A stretch of 35,451 bases of DNA from Nostoc parmelioides FACHB-3921 (lineage in GTDB: Bacteria > Cyanobacteriota > Cyanobacteriia > Cyanobacteriales > Nostocaceae), in assembly GCF_014696625.1 (NCBI RefSeq), contig NZ_JACJQL010000061.1:1-35451 (forward strand), given 5' to 3'. The notes under the pieces are model-generated. The model worked only from the letters and a program-made list of their open reading frames with translations. It searched no databases and was not told the origin of the DNA. Both the position numbers and the translations under genes were made by a program. Below, piece by piece: positions 25,201 to 31,845 of this stretch (position 1 is the first letter of the stretch; each line of letters begins with the position of its first letter).

Positions 25201-25932
25201 ATTACAAGGGAAGCTGTTCGGTTTGAATTTGAGCGTACTCCAACTGGTATGACTCATCAAGTTAAAAAAATGGCCATCAATGAAGCTGACTTAGAAAAGT
25301 TGGGTTTGATGGCACAGAAACTACATATTAATTACAAAACATTGTTTGGCGACCCCAATACTAGCCGTGACATTGATTTGCCTGTTCACCCTGCCATTAA
25401 AAGTCAATTAGATAAATTAATACCCACTCAACCTCAAGATAATCCCTCTCCCACCTCTGCATCAGTTGATTCTTTGATATCAACCAAGGAAGAGAGCAGG
25501 GAGAGAGGAGAAGCAGGGAAAGAAATAAGAGCAGAGGGAGCAGGGGGAGAATTGGGAGCAGAAGGGGAATTTACTAAAATTTCCTCCCCTGCTTCCCTTG
25601 CCTCCCCTGCCTCTCTTGCTTCCCCTGATGCGGATCAGTCTTTATCGGATTTGCTCTCCAAACTAGAAAAAACTGGTAAACTTACTATTGGCGAACAACG
25701 TCAGATTTACCATGAACTACTTATCAAAAGTCAGCTTCAACAAGAAAATAATGGTACAACTGATATTTCTCTTCCTCCCATCAACATAGTTCTTGACGAT
25801 TTAATTAAACAGCGTCAGCTTCTTATTAACGATACTTATTCTGCCAAAGTTGAAGTTGTTTCCCAACAATCTCCACCACAACACACTCCACAACAATCTG
25901 TAGCGACTAATTCACCAGAATTAGAATTTTAA
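22213..25932 (+). CDS. Large DUF3854/TOPRIM-like protein of cyanobacterial plasmids
   Basis: This 1239-residue protein has a DUF3854 domain at about 255-615. TOPRIM-like elements are visible: VTITEGAKKAASLL near 433, CFDFDTKPET near 535, and GPDKGVDDFIV near 575. DUF3854 is a primase/topoisomerase-fold domain found in plasmid and phage replication proteins. A loop rich in Glu/Asp (about 480-515) interrupts it. A Gln/Ser/Asn/Pro-rich linker (about 640-775) follows, then a second conserved-looking domain (about 785-1065, with FVIQKKGEDYTISRRHDGKE and FQQGTGGKSTLQLF). The tail at 1093-1138 is a DNA-repeat insertion. No helicase motifs are seen. A role in priming or processing transferred DNA fits its place behind the T4SS genes. 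Confidence 0.75.
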   Translation: MFDERHLQLTSAYAYSSKYFIRTVVYPLAKYIDKYLQQKAKESINKKLYWETGKQTYAMSQDGKGGWKWEKYDPTANKFVSPPIDEQQHTASTLAEAVSHDLNKTASSSTVIDNNTIDSITQPIKSQTEEINSLAKSSGLKIQTDNQTFVTHLKTNGKIGFSLIDEQTNKIVADQEFITQLQTDVNKYLSECFQTLAINPKTLNEDIYNSLKDCLTSFLSPQTPTIANKDNQIENSEVNQFKKDITPDVPPVPEHIDPQHWQELVVGSAIAPAIASMNFESLHFNQARGVHEAWDLLMTSDKIPRTNTGRVSGGILKAYSYLDNTDGWWCNAGIDPRHFQNLTPGETTNTKEWGCYKPDKPRPKTEKKDGLSLVVPGKFTKYEHPLGTEKSIFLLDVPDKIAQNIYSKAGVNPTDSERTSGFWYCVWKHNIPVTITEGAKKAASLLSQGHAAIGLAGINGGYYKTKKLENPIDNEIKPNVTESDAVIESLEIESDEVEVVDENQADNAQPQGHPTHFLHPELAVFATKGRDFKICFDFDTKPETKRNVDAATLRTGQLLEATGGKVSVISLPGPDKGVDDFIVERGREAFDQLLAQSLPLEQWNDKRHLELRSTIKLKDGTTKTVGDKNQTVAIPQDNVALQTPINQSPQENLIAQILSEPVDLPAQQNKSPDESPKIPASELNISPCNFQIETSSPSAESSQLQHQSTQKNTHPSSLAQSKQQQSNNNAAPHSGQQQSPPSNTTNMHSSSTNSTTQNQQIPQQQETDDQRSWFPWKRKPIMETPLPEIPHWAKTQDVTLYKQNFQRRKLHHQENQAIATVAVALVQKYGVKNNESGKELTYVADAFVIQKKGEDYTISRRHDGKELMSFMADRWGGVKRVNLGQDFNSKNYPINILPIERQEFLLVADHLKAGKELPSIDDDPRKLASVLSSVSPTGTHNILENFKQSQLLQIMMGTIRNFEKDDLTLANYRILFQQGTGGKSTLQLFKAEQNGQITREAVRFEFERTPTGMTHQVKKMAINEADLEKLGLMAQKLHINYKTLFGDPNTSRDIDLPVHPAIKSQLDKLIPTQPQDNPSPTSASVDSLISTKEESRERGEAGKEIRAEGAGGELGAEGEFTKISSPASLASPASLASPDADQSLSDLLSKLEKTGKLTIGEQRQIYHELLIKSQLQQENNGTTDISLPPINIVLDDLIKQRQLLINDTYSAKVEVVSQQSPPQHTPQQSVATNSPELEF
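25489..25626. repeat. Palindromic purine/pyrimidine repeat inserted in frame (copy A)
   Basis: A purine-rich arm (GGAGAAGCAGGG, GGGAGCAGGGGGAG and similar; 25489-25568) and a pyrimidine-rich arm (CCTCCCCTGCTTCCC and repeats; 25583-25626) flank an AATTTACTAAAATT centre. It lies inside the DUF3854 gene without breaking the frame and encodes the Glu/Gly-rich then Ser/Pro/Ala/Leu-rich stretch 1093-1138, including GEFTKISSPASL. The core 25564-25597 matches the reverse strand at 34121-34162. Confidence 0.8.
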
Positions 25933-25954
25933 TTAACCGTTGTTCACCACATTT

Positions 25955-26734
25955 ATGCCTAGCTTAGTATCGTCTTCAATCACTACCATCAACCGCGACA
26001 GTGGACTTTCTGACAACCAACTTGCCTATAGACTAGCGCTGATGATGGAAAAATATCCCCCCTCGCCGTCAATAACCTCCGCACTAGACACCACAGAGCG
26101 CGAGAGTATTATGGCTGAGATGAGAAATACTCTATCTCTTACGCAAAATGCTCAAAGTGCTGAAGATTACAGGCAAAGTCTTAAGGAAAAATACCTGAAA
26201 GAGTACGCCCAAAAATTTGGCTTAAATAAACCTGAACAAACAACTGATATATCCAAATCCACAAGAGTTGAAAATTTAATAGCCCAGAAAAAAAAGACTT
26301 TCTTACAGGAGATATTACAGTCTAAAGAACGCAAGTTACCTTTTGTTGATCACCAAACATCTACACCAAAGCAAAGCGAAAATCATGAGGTTGCTAAAAA
26401 ATCTCTTATTCCCGCATTGATGAATATTCTCATGACCAAAGGACAAGACACTATTGGCGGCCGCATTTATGAGGGGATCTCTTATCGACTAAATCTCATG
26501 ATAAGAGAAGGGATGCAACGTCTCTTGGTTTGGCGTAAAAGTGATAATCAAACGGCTTTTAGTGCTTATAAAGTTGATAGCAAGGAAGAATACAACGTTG
26601 TACACAATAACCTTTCACCGCAAGAAACACAAAAGCTGATCAATTTCGATATGAGACAGCAGCAGCAGCAACAAAAGTCACCACCACAGCAACAACAAAA
26701 CGACCACTCTTCTGACGGCCCAGAGTTGGAATAA
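25955..26734 (+). CDS. Q-rich-tailed protein of unknown function, partner of the DUF3854 gene
   Basis: Not recognised. The protein (259 residues from this ATG) has a helical, charged N-terminal half (to about 150), a central basic segment GGRIYEGISYRLNLMIREGMQRLLVWRK, and a strand-turn segment FSAYKVDSKEEYNVV followed by NLSPQETQKLINF. The tail is polyglutamine/proline (QQQQQQKSPPQQQQ). The arrangement of its C-terminal segment is reminiscent of the second domain of the upstream 1239-residue protein, which may indicate a shared fold. A TTG at 25940, 7 bases after that gene's stop, is an in-frame alternative start adding 5 residues. Close spacing suggests co-transcription and a shared job. Confidence 0.65.
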   Translation: MPSLVSSSITTINRDSGLSDNQLAYRLALMMEKYPPSPSITSALDTTERESIMAEMRNTLSLTQNAQSAEDYRQSLKEKYLKEYAQKFGLNKPEQTTDISKSTRVENLIAQKKKTFLQEILQSKERKLPFVDHQTSTPKQSENHEVAKKSLIPALMNILMTKGQDTIGGRIYEGISYRLNLMIREGMQRLLVWRKSDNQTAFSAYKVDSKEEYNVVHNNLSPQETQKLINFDMRQQQQQQKSPPQQQQNDHSSDGPELE

Positions 26735-26735
26735 A

Positions 26736-26978
26736 CTAGTGAAAATAACCTATAAACAACCCCAGGAAATACACACTTATCAAGACATAACGCTTTGTTA
26801 CACGCTCAAATTGTGACCAGGGCGAGATAATGACAGCTAATACTATATAAAACAGAGCTTGTAGAAAATCACTGTGTCCCAGCTTGATAATTGCCGCTAT
26901 CATCAAAGCTACAAAAATTAGAAACTCCACTGCTGTTTCAATTCTGTCCCACAGTTTTACATCATATAAGTAACGCAT
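26736..26978 (-). CDS. Small membrane protein downstream of the histidine kinase
   Basis: The 80-residue protein has two to three hydrophobic segments: about 17-33, 37-50 and 61-77. ATG 26978 is chosen because a strong AGGAG lies at 26984-26988, 5 bases upstream; an earlier in-frame ATG at 27035 would add a Pro/Gly-rich head with no ribosome site. The start overlaps the last 17 bases of the kinase gene, so the two are coupled. The kinase itself has no membrane part, so this protein could be its membrane partner or sensor, by inference. It is convergent with the Q-rich protein gene, one base apart. Confidence 0.65.
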   Translation of the reverse strand: MRYLYDVKLWDRIETAVEFLIFVALMIAAIIKLGHSDFLQALFYIVLAVIISPWSQFERVTKRYVLISVYFLGLFIGYFH

Positions 26979-27750
26979 CTTGTCTCCTGGGTGATTTAGG
27001 GGGCATCGTACCATCAACCCCATATATCCCATCATCTTTATAAGGAAATATGATGGTGAATTTCGTTCCTTGTTTGACTACCGAATCTACCCTCATACTC
27101 AATCCATGAGCATGAGCCACGCATAAGGCGATGTATAGTCCTAGCCCCATCCCTGATTGATGTAATAAATTGCTATTTGGCGATGGCGTTCCGCCCACCG
27201 TAGGTGAGCGCCATAGTGGAATAAATATATTTGATAGTTGGTCTGTAGCAATTCCTATACCAGTGTCTTCAATTTCGATCACTAAATCATCTTCTTGATT
27301 AAGCAGTCTTAAAAAGATATCTCCTCGTCTAGTGTACTTAATAGCATTTGTCACTATATTACATAGCATTCTGTCAATACTTATACTGTCACCCCATACT
27401 TGCGTTCCATGCTTGTATGATGATTGCGTTTCATAGTGCATTTTCAACGAATGATACTGCGCTATTGGCTGGAATAAAGAAGAAGTTTTTTGTAAAAAAC
27501 TCAACATATCAAATTGGTCTAACGCGACTGGTTTCACTTCCCCAGAGACTTTGTTAGCTTCAAGCAAATTCATACCCCGGTCATTAGTATCCCGTAAGGC
27601 CAAGAGAAATGGTCTGATTTCTTCTAGAGAGTATCCATAAGCACCATCAATTAACTGATTTGCAATCAACGATATTCCTTTCAACGAATTTGACACATCG
27701 TGCAGTAAAGCTAATATATCCAACTGTTTGCTTAAAACTTCCTGTTGCAT
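26962..27750 (-). CDS. Soluble sensor-less histidine kinase
   Basis: The 262-residue protein holds only the transmitter core of a histidine kinase. The H-box is LLHDVSNSLKG with phosphoacceptor H17, the N-box is MLCNIVTNAIKYT, the G1 box is EDTGIGI and the G2 box is GMGLGLYIA. There is no membrane segment and no room for an input domain before the H-box, so it must receive its signal from another protein. It is divergent from a NarL-type response regulator 272 bp away, its likely partner, and coupled to a small membrane protein gene. All catalytic boxes look intact. Confidence 0.88.
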   Translation of the reverse strand: MQQEVLSKQLDILALLHDVSNSLKGISLIANQLIDGAYGYSLEEIRPFLLALRDTNDRGMNLLEANKVSGEVKPVALDQFDMLSFLQKTSSLFQPIAQYHSLKMHYETQSSYKHGTQVWGDSISIDRMLCNIVTNAIKYTRRGDIFLRLLNQEDDLVIEIEDTGIGIATDQLSNIFIPLWRSPTVGGTPSPNSNLLHQSGMGLGLYIALCVAHAHGLSMRVDSVVKQGTKFTIIFPYKDDGIYGVDGTMPPKSPRRQDALLI

Positions 27751-28022
27751 AACTATACTACCAGCGAAAGATTGTTATTTTTGCTACTTTTATGACTGAA
27801 CGCTAATTCTGTCTAGAAATTTTAGAATCTTTTTATTTTAACTGCCAAAAAAGTTTTATACAATCAACTTTTAATGCTAAAAACCTTTTTCTTTTATTTA
27901 GCAAGATTTTCTCTTATCTGTTTATATTTTATATTTACATACACAAAAAGTAAAATACTTAACCTCAACAACCATGTTATAAATATTTAAGTATCTTACA
28001 GTCGAAGTAATTAAAACCCTAT

Positions 28023-28680
28023 ATGATTCGATTAGTAATTATTGAGGATGAGGAGTTAATCCGACTAGGAATAACTACTGCTATTAATCAACAACCAGAT
28101 ATGCAGATGGTAGGGATTGCTCGGACTGGTCATGAAGGCATTAAACTCGTTGGAGACTTCATTCCTGATGTGGTTCTAGTCGATATTGGATTGCCTGACA
28201 TTTCTGGGGTCGATGCCATTAGGCAAATTAAAGCCAATACAAGCAACATTAAGATAGTTGTTCTTTCTTCTCATTATGCTCAAAGTATTGTTCAGTCTGC
28301 TTTAAATGCCGGGGCTGAGTCTTACATTCTTAAGAAGAATAATATTCCCCTGATCTTAGAAGCAATTAAATCCACCTTCTATGATTGCAAGTCTTTTCTT
28401 GACCCTGATATTAGCCGACAGAATTTTTTTTTTCCAACAGAAAATTAAGGGTAAGACTTATCAAGATCATCTTAGTGCCACTGAGATGCAAATTATTTCT
28501 TTGATGGCTACCGGTTTTTCTAATAAGCATATTGCCGAGCAGTTATTCATTAGTGAAAGCACTGTCAAAGGGCATATAAACAAGATTTTTGCTAAGTTAG
28601 ATGTTGCCGATCGCGTCAATGCTCTGATTGTAGCCAGTAAACTTGGCTACATCGAACAGGATTACCTCAAGGTCAGTTAA
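28023..28680 (+). pseudogene. NarL/LuxR-type response regulator broken at a T10 tract
   Basis: Two frames encode one regulator. The first (28023-28448) is a complete receiver domain with acidic residues E8/D9, phosphoacceptor D54 in VLVDIGLPD, S82 and K104. The second frame, ending at 28680, carries a full LuxR-type helix-turn-helix (LSATEMQIISLMATGFSNKHIAEQLF, then STVKGHINKIFAKL). They meet at ten T residues (28424-28433). Nine T would join them into a 218-residue NarL-type protein of normal length. As written, translation gives a receiver-only protein of 141 residues. The break could be a true mutation, a sequencing error, or a slippery tract that yields both forms. It is divergent from the histidine kinase and ends exactly where the convergent gene's stop begins. 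Confidence 0.8.
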
Positions 28681-29277
28681 TTACTCATCTATTTCAATCA
28701 AGCAATAGCCTTTGATTTTACTCTGCTGTGTTTGGCAAGCTTTAATTAATGCTTGATTTTTCAAGATTATTTCATACATCTGTTGACCCTCTTGGGACTT
28801 TGCCCATTGGAGAATCTTGAGATCATTACGTGATACTACTACTGACTGATTTGTTCCTAAGTTGGAAACAACATTCCATGTTGTCAATGAACCTAACAAG
28901 GTACTGCCAGCCGCCACTAATCCACACACAAGAGATACTGTCCCTAACCTCCAGCCTCCCTGCACTTTTATATCTGTATTGCTACTAGGCTTAATGTTTT
29001 TCATCTCATCCCGTACTGCACTAGAGACAACTGTATAGTGCATTTTTTCGGCTGATTGAGTTGTTTTTTCCAGTTTTTGATCTATCATTACCGCCCACGC
29101 GTCTATCATTGCCTCCGTTCTTGCCTGGAGGTCTATCATCGTTTCTTCATATCTACCTAACGTCGCCATCATCCTGAACATTGGATCATCTGGCGTAATT
29201 CCTAATTGATATGCGCCTTCAACTATACGTTCTTGTTCTGCAAAGGAATAGCCCTGTAATATGTCTTGTTGCGTCAT
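28681..29277 (-). CDS. Single-pass membrane protein, last gene of the P-loop ATPase module
   Basis: Not firmly recognised; similar proteins occur on cyanobacterial plasmids as uncharacterised families. Of its 198 residues, about 1-95 are helical and probably coiled coil (GRYEETMIDLQARTEAMIDAW, then KLEKTTQSAEKMHY). A membrane segment follows at about 110-132. The remaining 65 residues (LKILQWAKSQEGQQMYEIIL, then two Cys) lie on the other side. The start overlaps the stop of the upstream P-loop gene by one base (TAATG), so the two are co-translated. A membrane anchor for the ATPases is the simplest idea, by inference. Confidence 0.65.
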   Translation of the reverse strand: MTQQDILQGYSFAEQERIVEGAYQLGITPDDPMFRMMATLGRYEETMIDLQARTEAMIDAWAVMIDQKLEKTTQSAEKMHYTVVSSAVRDEMKNIKPSSNTDIKVQGGWRLGTVSLVCGLVAAGSTLLGSLTTWNVVSNLGTNQSVVVSRNDLKILQWAKSQEGQQMYEIILKNQALIKACQTQQSKIKGYCLIEIDE

Positions 29278-29978
29278 TAATCTAATCCTAAATAACTAAT
29301 AGCCAAGTTGTCCTTTATCACTGAAATCTGAAATTTTTTTATCCATTGATAAATGAAGCTTCTCAAAAATAAAATTAGTGAAATATCGTGACAACATTCC
29401 GAATAAGGTTTCACTAATTTATCCATCATTTGATAATGATTTCGGTGTAGCGATAGTAATTCTATTTCTGTTCCTCCTATTATTGATAGTTTTTTTTGTA
29501 TTTTTTCATCGTACTCTCTAAATTCTGGATAGAAATGATAATTCTTAACTACTACATAATTAGCATTATTACTCGCTATTTCTATAATTTGGTTTAAGTA
29601 ATTTAGGCAATTATTTCTATGAGATATTGGTTGCAGAAATGTTAGCTTCCAGCCAAACCTAACTACTACCTCAAATAAACTAATGCTTTCGATATACTGA
29701 CGAATTTTTTCGATATACTGTCCAGGCATATCAATAATAATTATATCTAGCCGAGTATTATTTAATTCATCTATTATTTGGTCAGCCTCATCATTTAATA
29801 AATTAAAATACTCAATTGGCACTAGATTTTCATAAGCCTTAAATATACCAAAAGTATCTTGGCTGTAAACCTTAGTCCGTTTTCCTTTCAGCATCAGCAT
29901 TTCTAGCAATAATTTGATAACTGTAGACTTCCCTACTCGTGCATCTCCTACGGTTATAATCATTCGTTTTGATGACAT
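29277..29978 (-). CDS. P-loop NTPase related to ParA/MinD/CobQ types
   Basis: The 233-residue protein starts with MIITVGDARVGKST, a Walker A loop at residues 11-19, and has a Walker B strand DIIIIDMPGQY. It lacks the signature lysine of deviant Walker A ParA proteins (Ala there). Segments such as NNANYVVVKNYHFYPEF match DNVDYVIVKNLFYGE in the next upstream gene, so the two are likely paralogs. It is third of four genes on this strand, 76 bases after the ParA-like gene with a long hairpin between them, and overlapping the membrane protein gene by one base. ParA-like proteins position plasmids, membrane complexes or relaxosomes; the exact role here is unknown. Confidence 0.75.
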   Translation of the reverse strand: MSSKRMIITVGDARVGKSTVIKLLLEMLMLKGKRTKVYSQDTFGIFKAYENLVPIEYFNLLNDEADQIIDELNNTRLDIIIIDMPGQYIEKIRQYIESISLFEVVVRFGWKLTFLQPISHRNNCLNYLNQIIEIASNNANYVVVKNYHFYPEFREYDEKIQKKLSIIGGTEIELLSLHRNHYQMMDKLVKPYSECCHDISLILFLRSFIYQWIKKFQISVIKDNLAISYLGLD

Positions 29979-30006
29979 TTTTATTTTCTACTTCTCATAT
30001 CAACAT

Positions 30007-30048
30007 GAATCAGAAGTTAGCTTAGTAAATTAAACTAACTTCTGATTC
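30007..30048. repeat. Perfect 14-bp hairpin between the two P-loop ATPase genes
   Basis: GAATCAGAAGTTAG (30007-30020) and CTAACTTCTGATTC (30035-30048) are perfect arms with a 14-base AT-rich loop. It fills most of the 76-base gap between two minus-strand genes. On the minus strand no T-run follows, so it more likely adjusts expression between the two genes than stops transcription. Confidence 0.85.
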
Positions 30049-30054
30049 TTATTT

Positions 30055-31101
30055 CTACTCAGATAAAAACTTTTCTATACCAAACAAATTCTTAATTGGT
30101 TTTATCTGCCCTTGAAAATTGTTCAGCCAGCTTAATACTCTACCATATATAGACGGATATTCATCTTGTTCAAGTCCTTGCCTAAATGTCATATTATTCA
30201 CATCTAAATAGTCGTAAGATTTTTTCGCTAGTTTTGGCATATTTATGTTTGTGAATTTATGCCCTTTGGCTTTTACCCTTGTTTCCATTTCTTTTACTTC
30301 TTTTGATTTATCATAAAAAGTAAATTGTTCTGTCTCTCCATAAAACAAATTTTTTACTATTACATAATCAACATTATCACCGCAGAAACTATACAATTCC
30401 AATAATTGATTTATACAATCAATTATTGTACTTATCACTACTACTATAGTTACCTGCATTTTACATTTATCATTCACTACACCTAAAAAACCCATCTCTT
30501 TTATCAAATTCTCTAATGTAGGCAAAAATTGTGATGGGGTTTCTAACAGTATTAAAGATTGCTCTTTCAGTGCTTTTCCATCTCCTTTAGATTTGGGATA
30601 CACTATCTGTTTTAAATTGTCTAGAAAATCATCCAATTTATCTGAGTTAGATATATCTAAAGGATAGATATCAGCCTTTTCTCCATAAAATCTTATCAAG
30701 TGGGGATTAGAATTATCCGCATCTAATCCGACAAACCCTACTGCATTATCCATGTAAATTTGTGCCAAGCCTCTTGCAAATGTTGACTTGCCAACACCCC
30801 CTTTATCTCCTGTTATCATTACTAATCTTCTTAATTGTTCTGGATTAGTATTTTTATCGTCATTCCCCTTATTACCTGTAGATGCTGGATTTTTAGGCTT
30901 TACTGACTCTGTGATTTTTTCTGTGGGATCGTCAGATGCTGTAACATTTGTTTTTGTACCATTAGCTCTTTGCTCTACTGGCTTATTTGGTGTTATATTT
31001 TCTGCTCCTGGAGCCTCTGGTGTTGTATTAATAGGAGTATTCTCTGTTGCAGGATTTCCAGTATTTTGCTTATTCTCTGGAAATGTGTGAATAGTTGTCA
31101 T
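30055..31101 (-). CDS. ParA-like ATPase with long disordered N-terminus
   Basis: The 348-residue protein has a Pro/Thr/Asn-rich, probably disordered head (1-88) and then a ParA-type ATPase. Its deviant Walker A is KGGVGKST at residues 100-107, with signature lysine K100. Next comes VGFVGLDADNSNP, and a strand LILLETP where the usual Asp is Glu. The C-terminal part shares the phrase VDYVIVKN with the next gene. Deviant Walker ATPases dimerise on ATP and move cargo over DNA or membrane; some (VirC1 type) recruit relaxosomes to T4SS. A good AGGA-type ribosome site precedes the ATG. No ParB-like gene is next to it, so ordinary ParAB partition is not evident. Confidence 0.8.
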   Translation of the reverse strand: MTTIHTFPENKQNTGNPATENTPINTTPEAPGAENITPNKPVEQRANGTKTNVTASDDPTEKITESVKPKNPASTGNKGNDDKNTNPEQLRRLVMITGDKGGVGKSTFARGLAQIYMDNAVGFVGLDADNSNPHLIRFYGEKADIYPLDISNSDKLDDFLDNLKQIVYPKSKGDGKALKEQSLILLETPSQFLPTLENLIKEMGFLGVVNDKCKMQVTIVVVISTIIDCINQLLELYSFCGDNVDYVIVKNLFYGETEQFTFYDKSKEVKEMETRVKAKGHKFTNINMPKLAKKSYDYLDVNNMTFRQGLEQDEYPSIYGRVLSWLNNFQGQIKPIKNLFGIEKFLSE

Positions 31102-31132
31102 TTGCTTTTTTCCTTTTTATTGACTAATTGTT

Positions 31133-31459
31133 TTACAGGTAATCTGCTTGAAATATCGGTCGGATTGTCGTTCTCACCCAATGCAAGAATTTATTGATCA
31201 AGTCCCCTTCTACAATCCCTTTCAAGCTATTTATGGCTGTGAAATTTAACGTTTTTACTTTTACTACCTCTTGCTCCATAACTACACAACGTTCTTGAGG
31301 GTTGATATTTATCGGTACTACCTTTTCATTATTTAGTTTTGCTGCAACTACACTGAACACATCTTCAGCAAATATCTCTAGTCCTAACGGAGTCGAGATT
31401 ACTCGAACTGTTCTACCCAAAGGGTGGTCAAATTCCCAATATGTCCATACTTTTCCCAT
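31133..31459 (-). CDS. Small BRO-N-like protein, first gene of the P-loop module
   Basis: The 108-residue protein resembles the BRO-N domain of phage antirepressors: WEFDHPLGRTVRVISTPLGLEIFAEDVF at the start, and FTAINSLKGIVEGDLINKFLHWV at the end where BRO-N proteins have a helix before a conserved Trp. BRO-N domains bind DNA. The similarity is remote and by eye. It starts the four-gene minus-strand module, 31 bases ahead of the ParA-like gene, and may be its DNA-binding or regulatory part, standing where a ParB-like partner would be expected. Confidence 0.5.
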   Translation of the reverse strand: MGKVWTYWEFDHPLGRTVRVISTPLGLEIFAEDVFSVVAAKLNNEKVVPININPQERCVVMEQEVVKVKTLNFTAINSLKGIVEGDLINKFLHWVRTTIRPIFQADYL

Positions 31460-31526
31460 TTTTAGATTTTTTCTTTACACTCACCCTATCTATGCCATAT
31501 TCGACTCCACAAAATAAAGCTATTCA

Positions 31527-31547
31527 AGTACTGTTTTTTTCAGTACT
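31527..31547. repeat. AGTACTG-T7-CAGTACT palindrome
   Basis: Perfect 7-bp arms (31527-31533 and 31541-31547) flank seven T. Its right part, CTGTTTTTTTCAGTAC (31531-31546), is identical to 9655-9670 in front of the T4SS operon. The following bases (31542-31555, AGTACTGTAGTTTC) fit the LexA consensus with one mismatch. Confidence 0.7.
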
Positions 31548-31555
31548 GTAGTTTC

Positions 31556-31583
31556 TTGACTTTTAAAAAATACGTTATAGAAT
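31556..31583 (+). promoter_or_regulatory. Candidate promoter behind the T7 palindrome
   Basis: TTGACT (31556-31561) and TAGAAT (31578-31583) are 16 bp apart. The same TTGACT hexamer and 16-bp spacing occur behind the matching motif at the T4SS operon. Confidence 0.45.
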
Positions 31584-31722
31584 TACAAGTTCTGCTTTTG
31601 GGTCTCAAACCTTTGACGTGCATAATACAATAGTGCAACGAAATAACTGGGTACTCTACGCCATTGCCGCTATGTGCTTTCAATAACTGATAGTTGTGTA
31701 CTAAAAAGCTGTTAAAACATGA

Positions 31723-31750
31723 TTGCAAATTTAGAACAAATATGTATAAT
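31723..31750 (+). promoter_or_regulatory. Candidate promoter of the lipoprotein gene
   Basis: TTGCAA (31723-31728) and a perfect TATAAT (31745-31750) are 16 bp apart, ending 95 bp before the ATG at 31846. A TTAAGCA/TGCTTAA inverted repeat (31766-31772 with 31792-31798) would lie in the leader. Confidence 0.5.
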
Positions 31751-31845
31751 ATTTGCAGCTCATAGTTAAGCAGTTTTAAGAAGTAGATATTTGCTTAAAC
31801 AAAGAAATTGCTAATTAATTTTCATAATCAATTGTTGGAGTATTT

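Larger units (their letters stand above)
31460..31845. other. 386-bp divergent control region between the P-loop module and the lipoprotein gene
   Basis: No credible gene is seen. It holds an AGTACTG-T7-CAGTACT palindrome (31527-31547), a rightward TTGACT/TAGAAT promoter candidate right behind it, a second TTGCAA/TATAAT promoter closer to the lipoprotein gene, and a TTAAGCA/TGCTTAA inverted repeat. The first promoter starts 260 bases before the lipoprotein gene, so a long leader or a small RNA is possible. Confidence 0.6.

Noticed and set aside
30055..31101. Standard ParAB partition locus
   Set aside because: The ParA-like gene has no ParB-like neighbour with a helix-turn-helix, and its partners are a P-loop paralog and a membrane protein.
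31540..31728. 62-codon minus-strand frame in the 31.5-kb control region
   Set aside because: It covers the promoter-like and palindromic elements, and its protein has no features.
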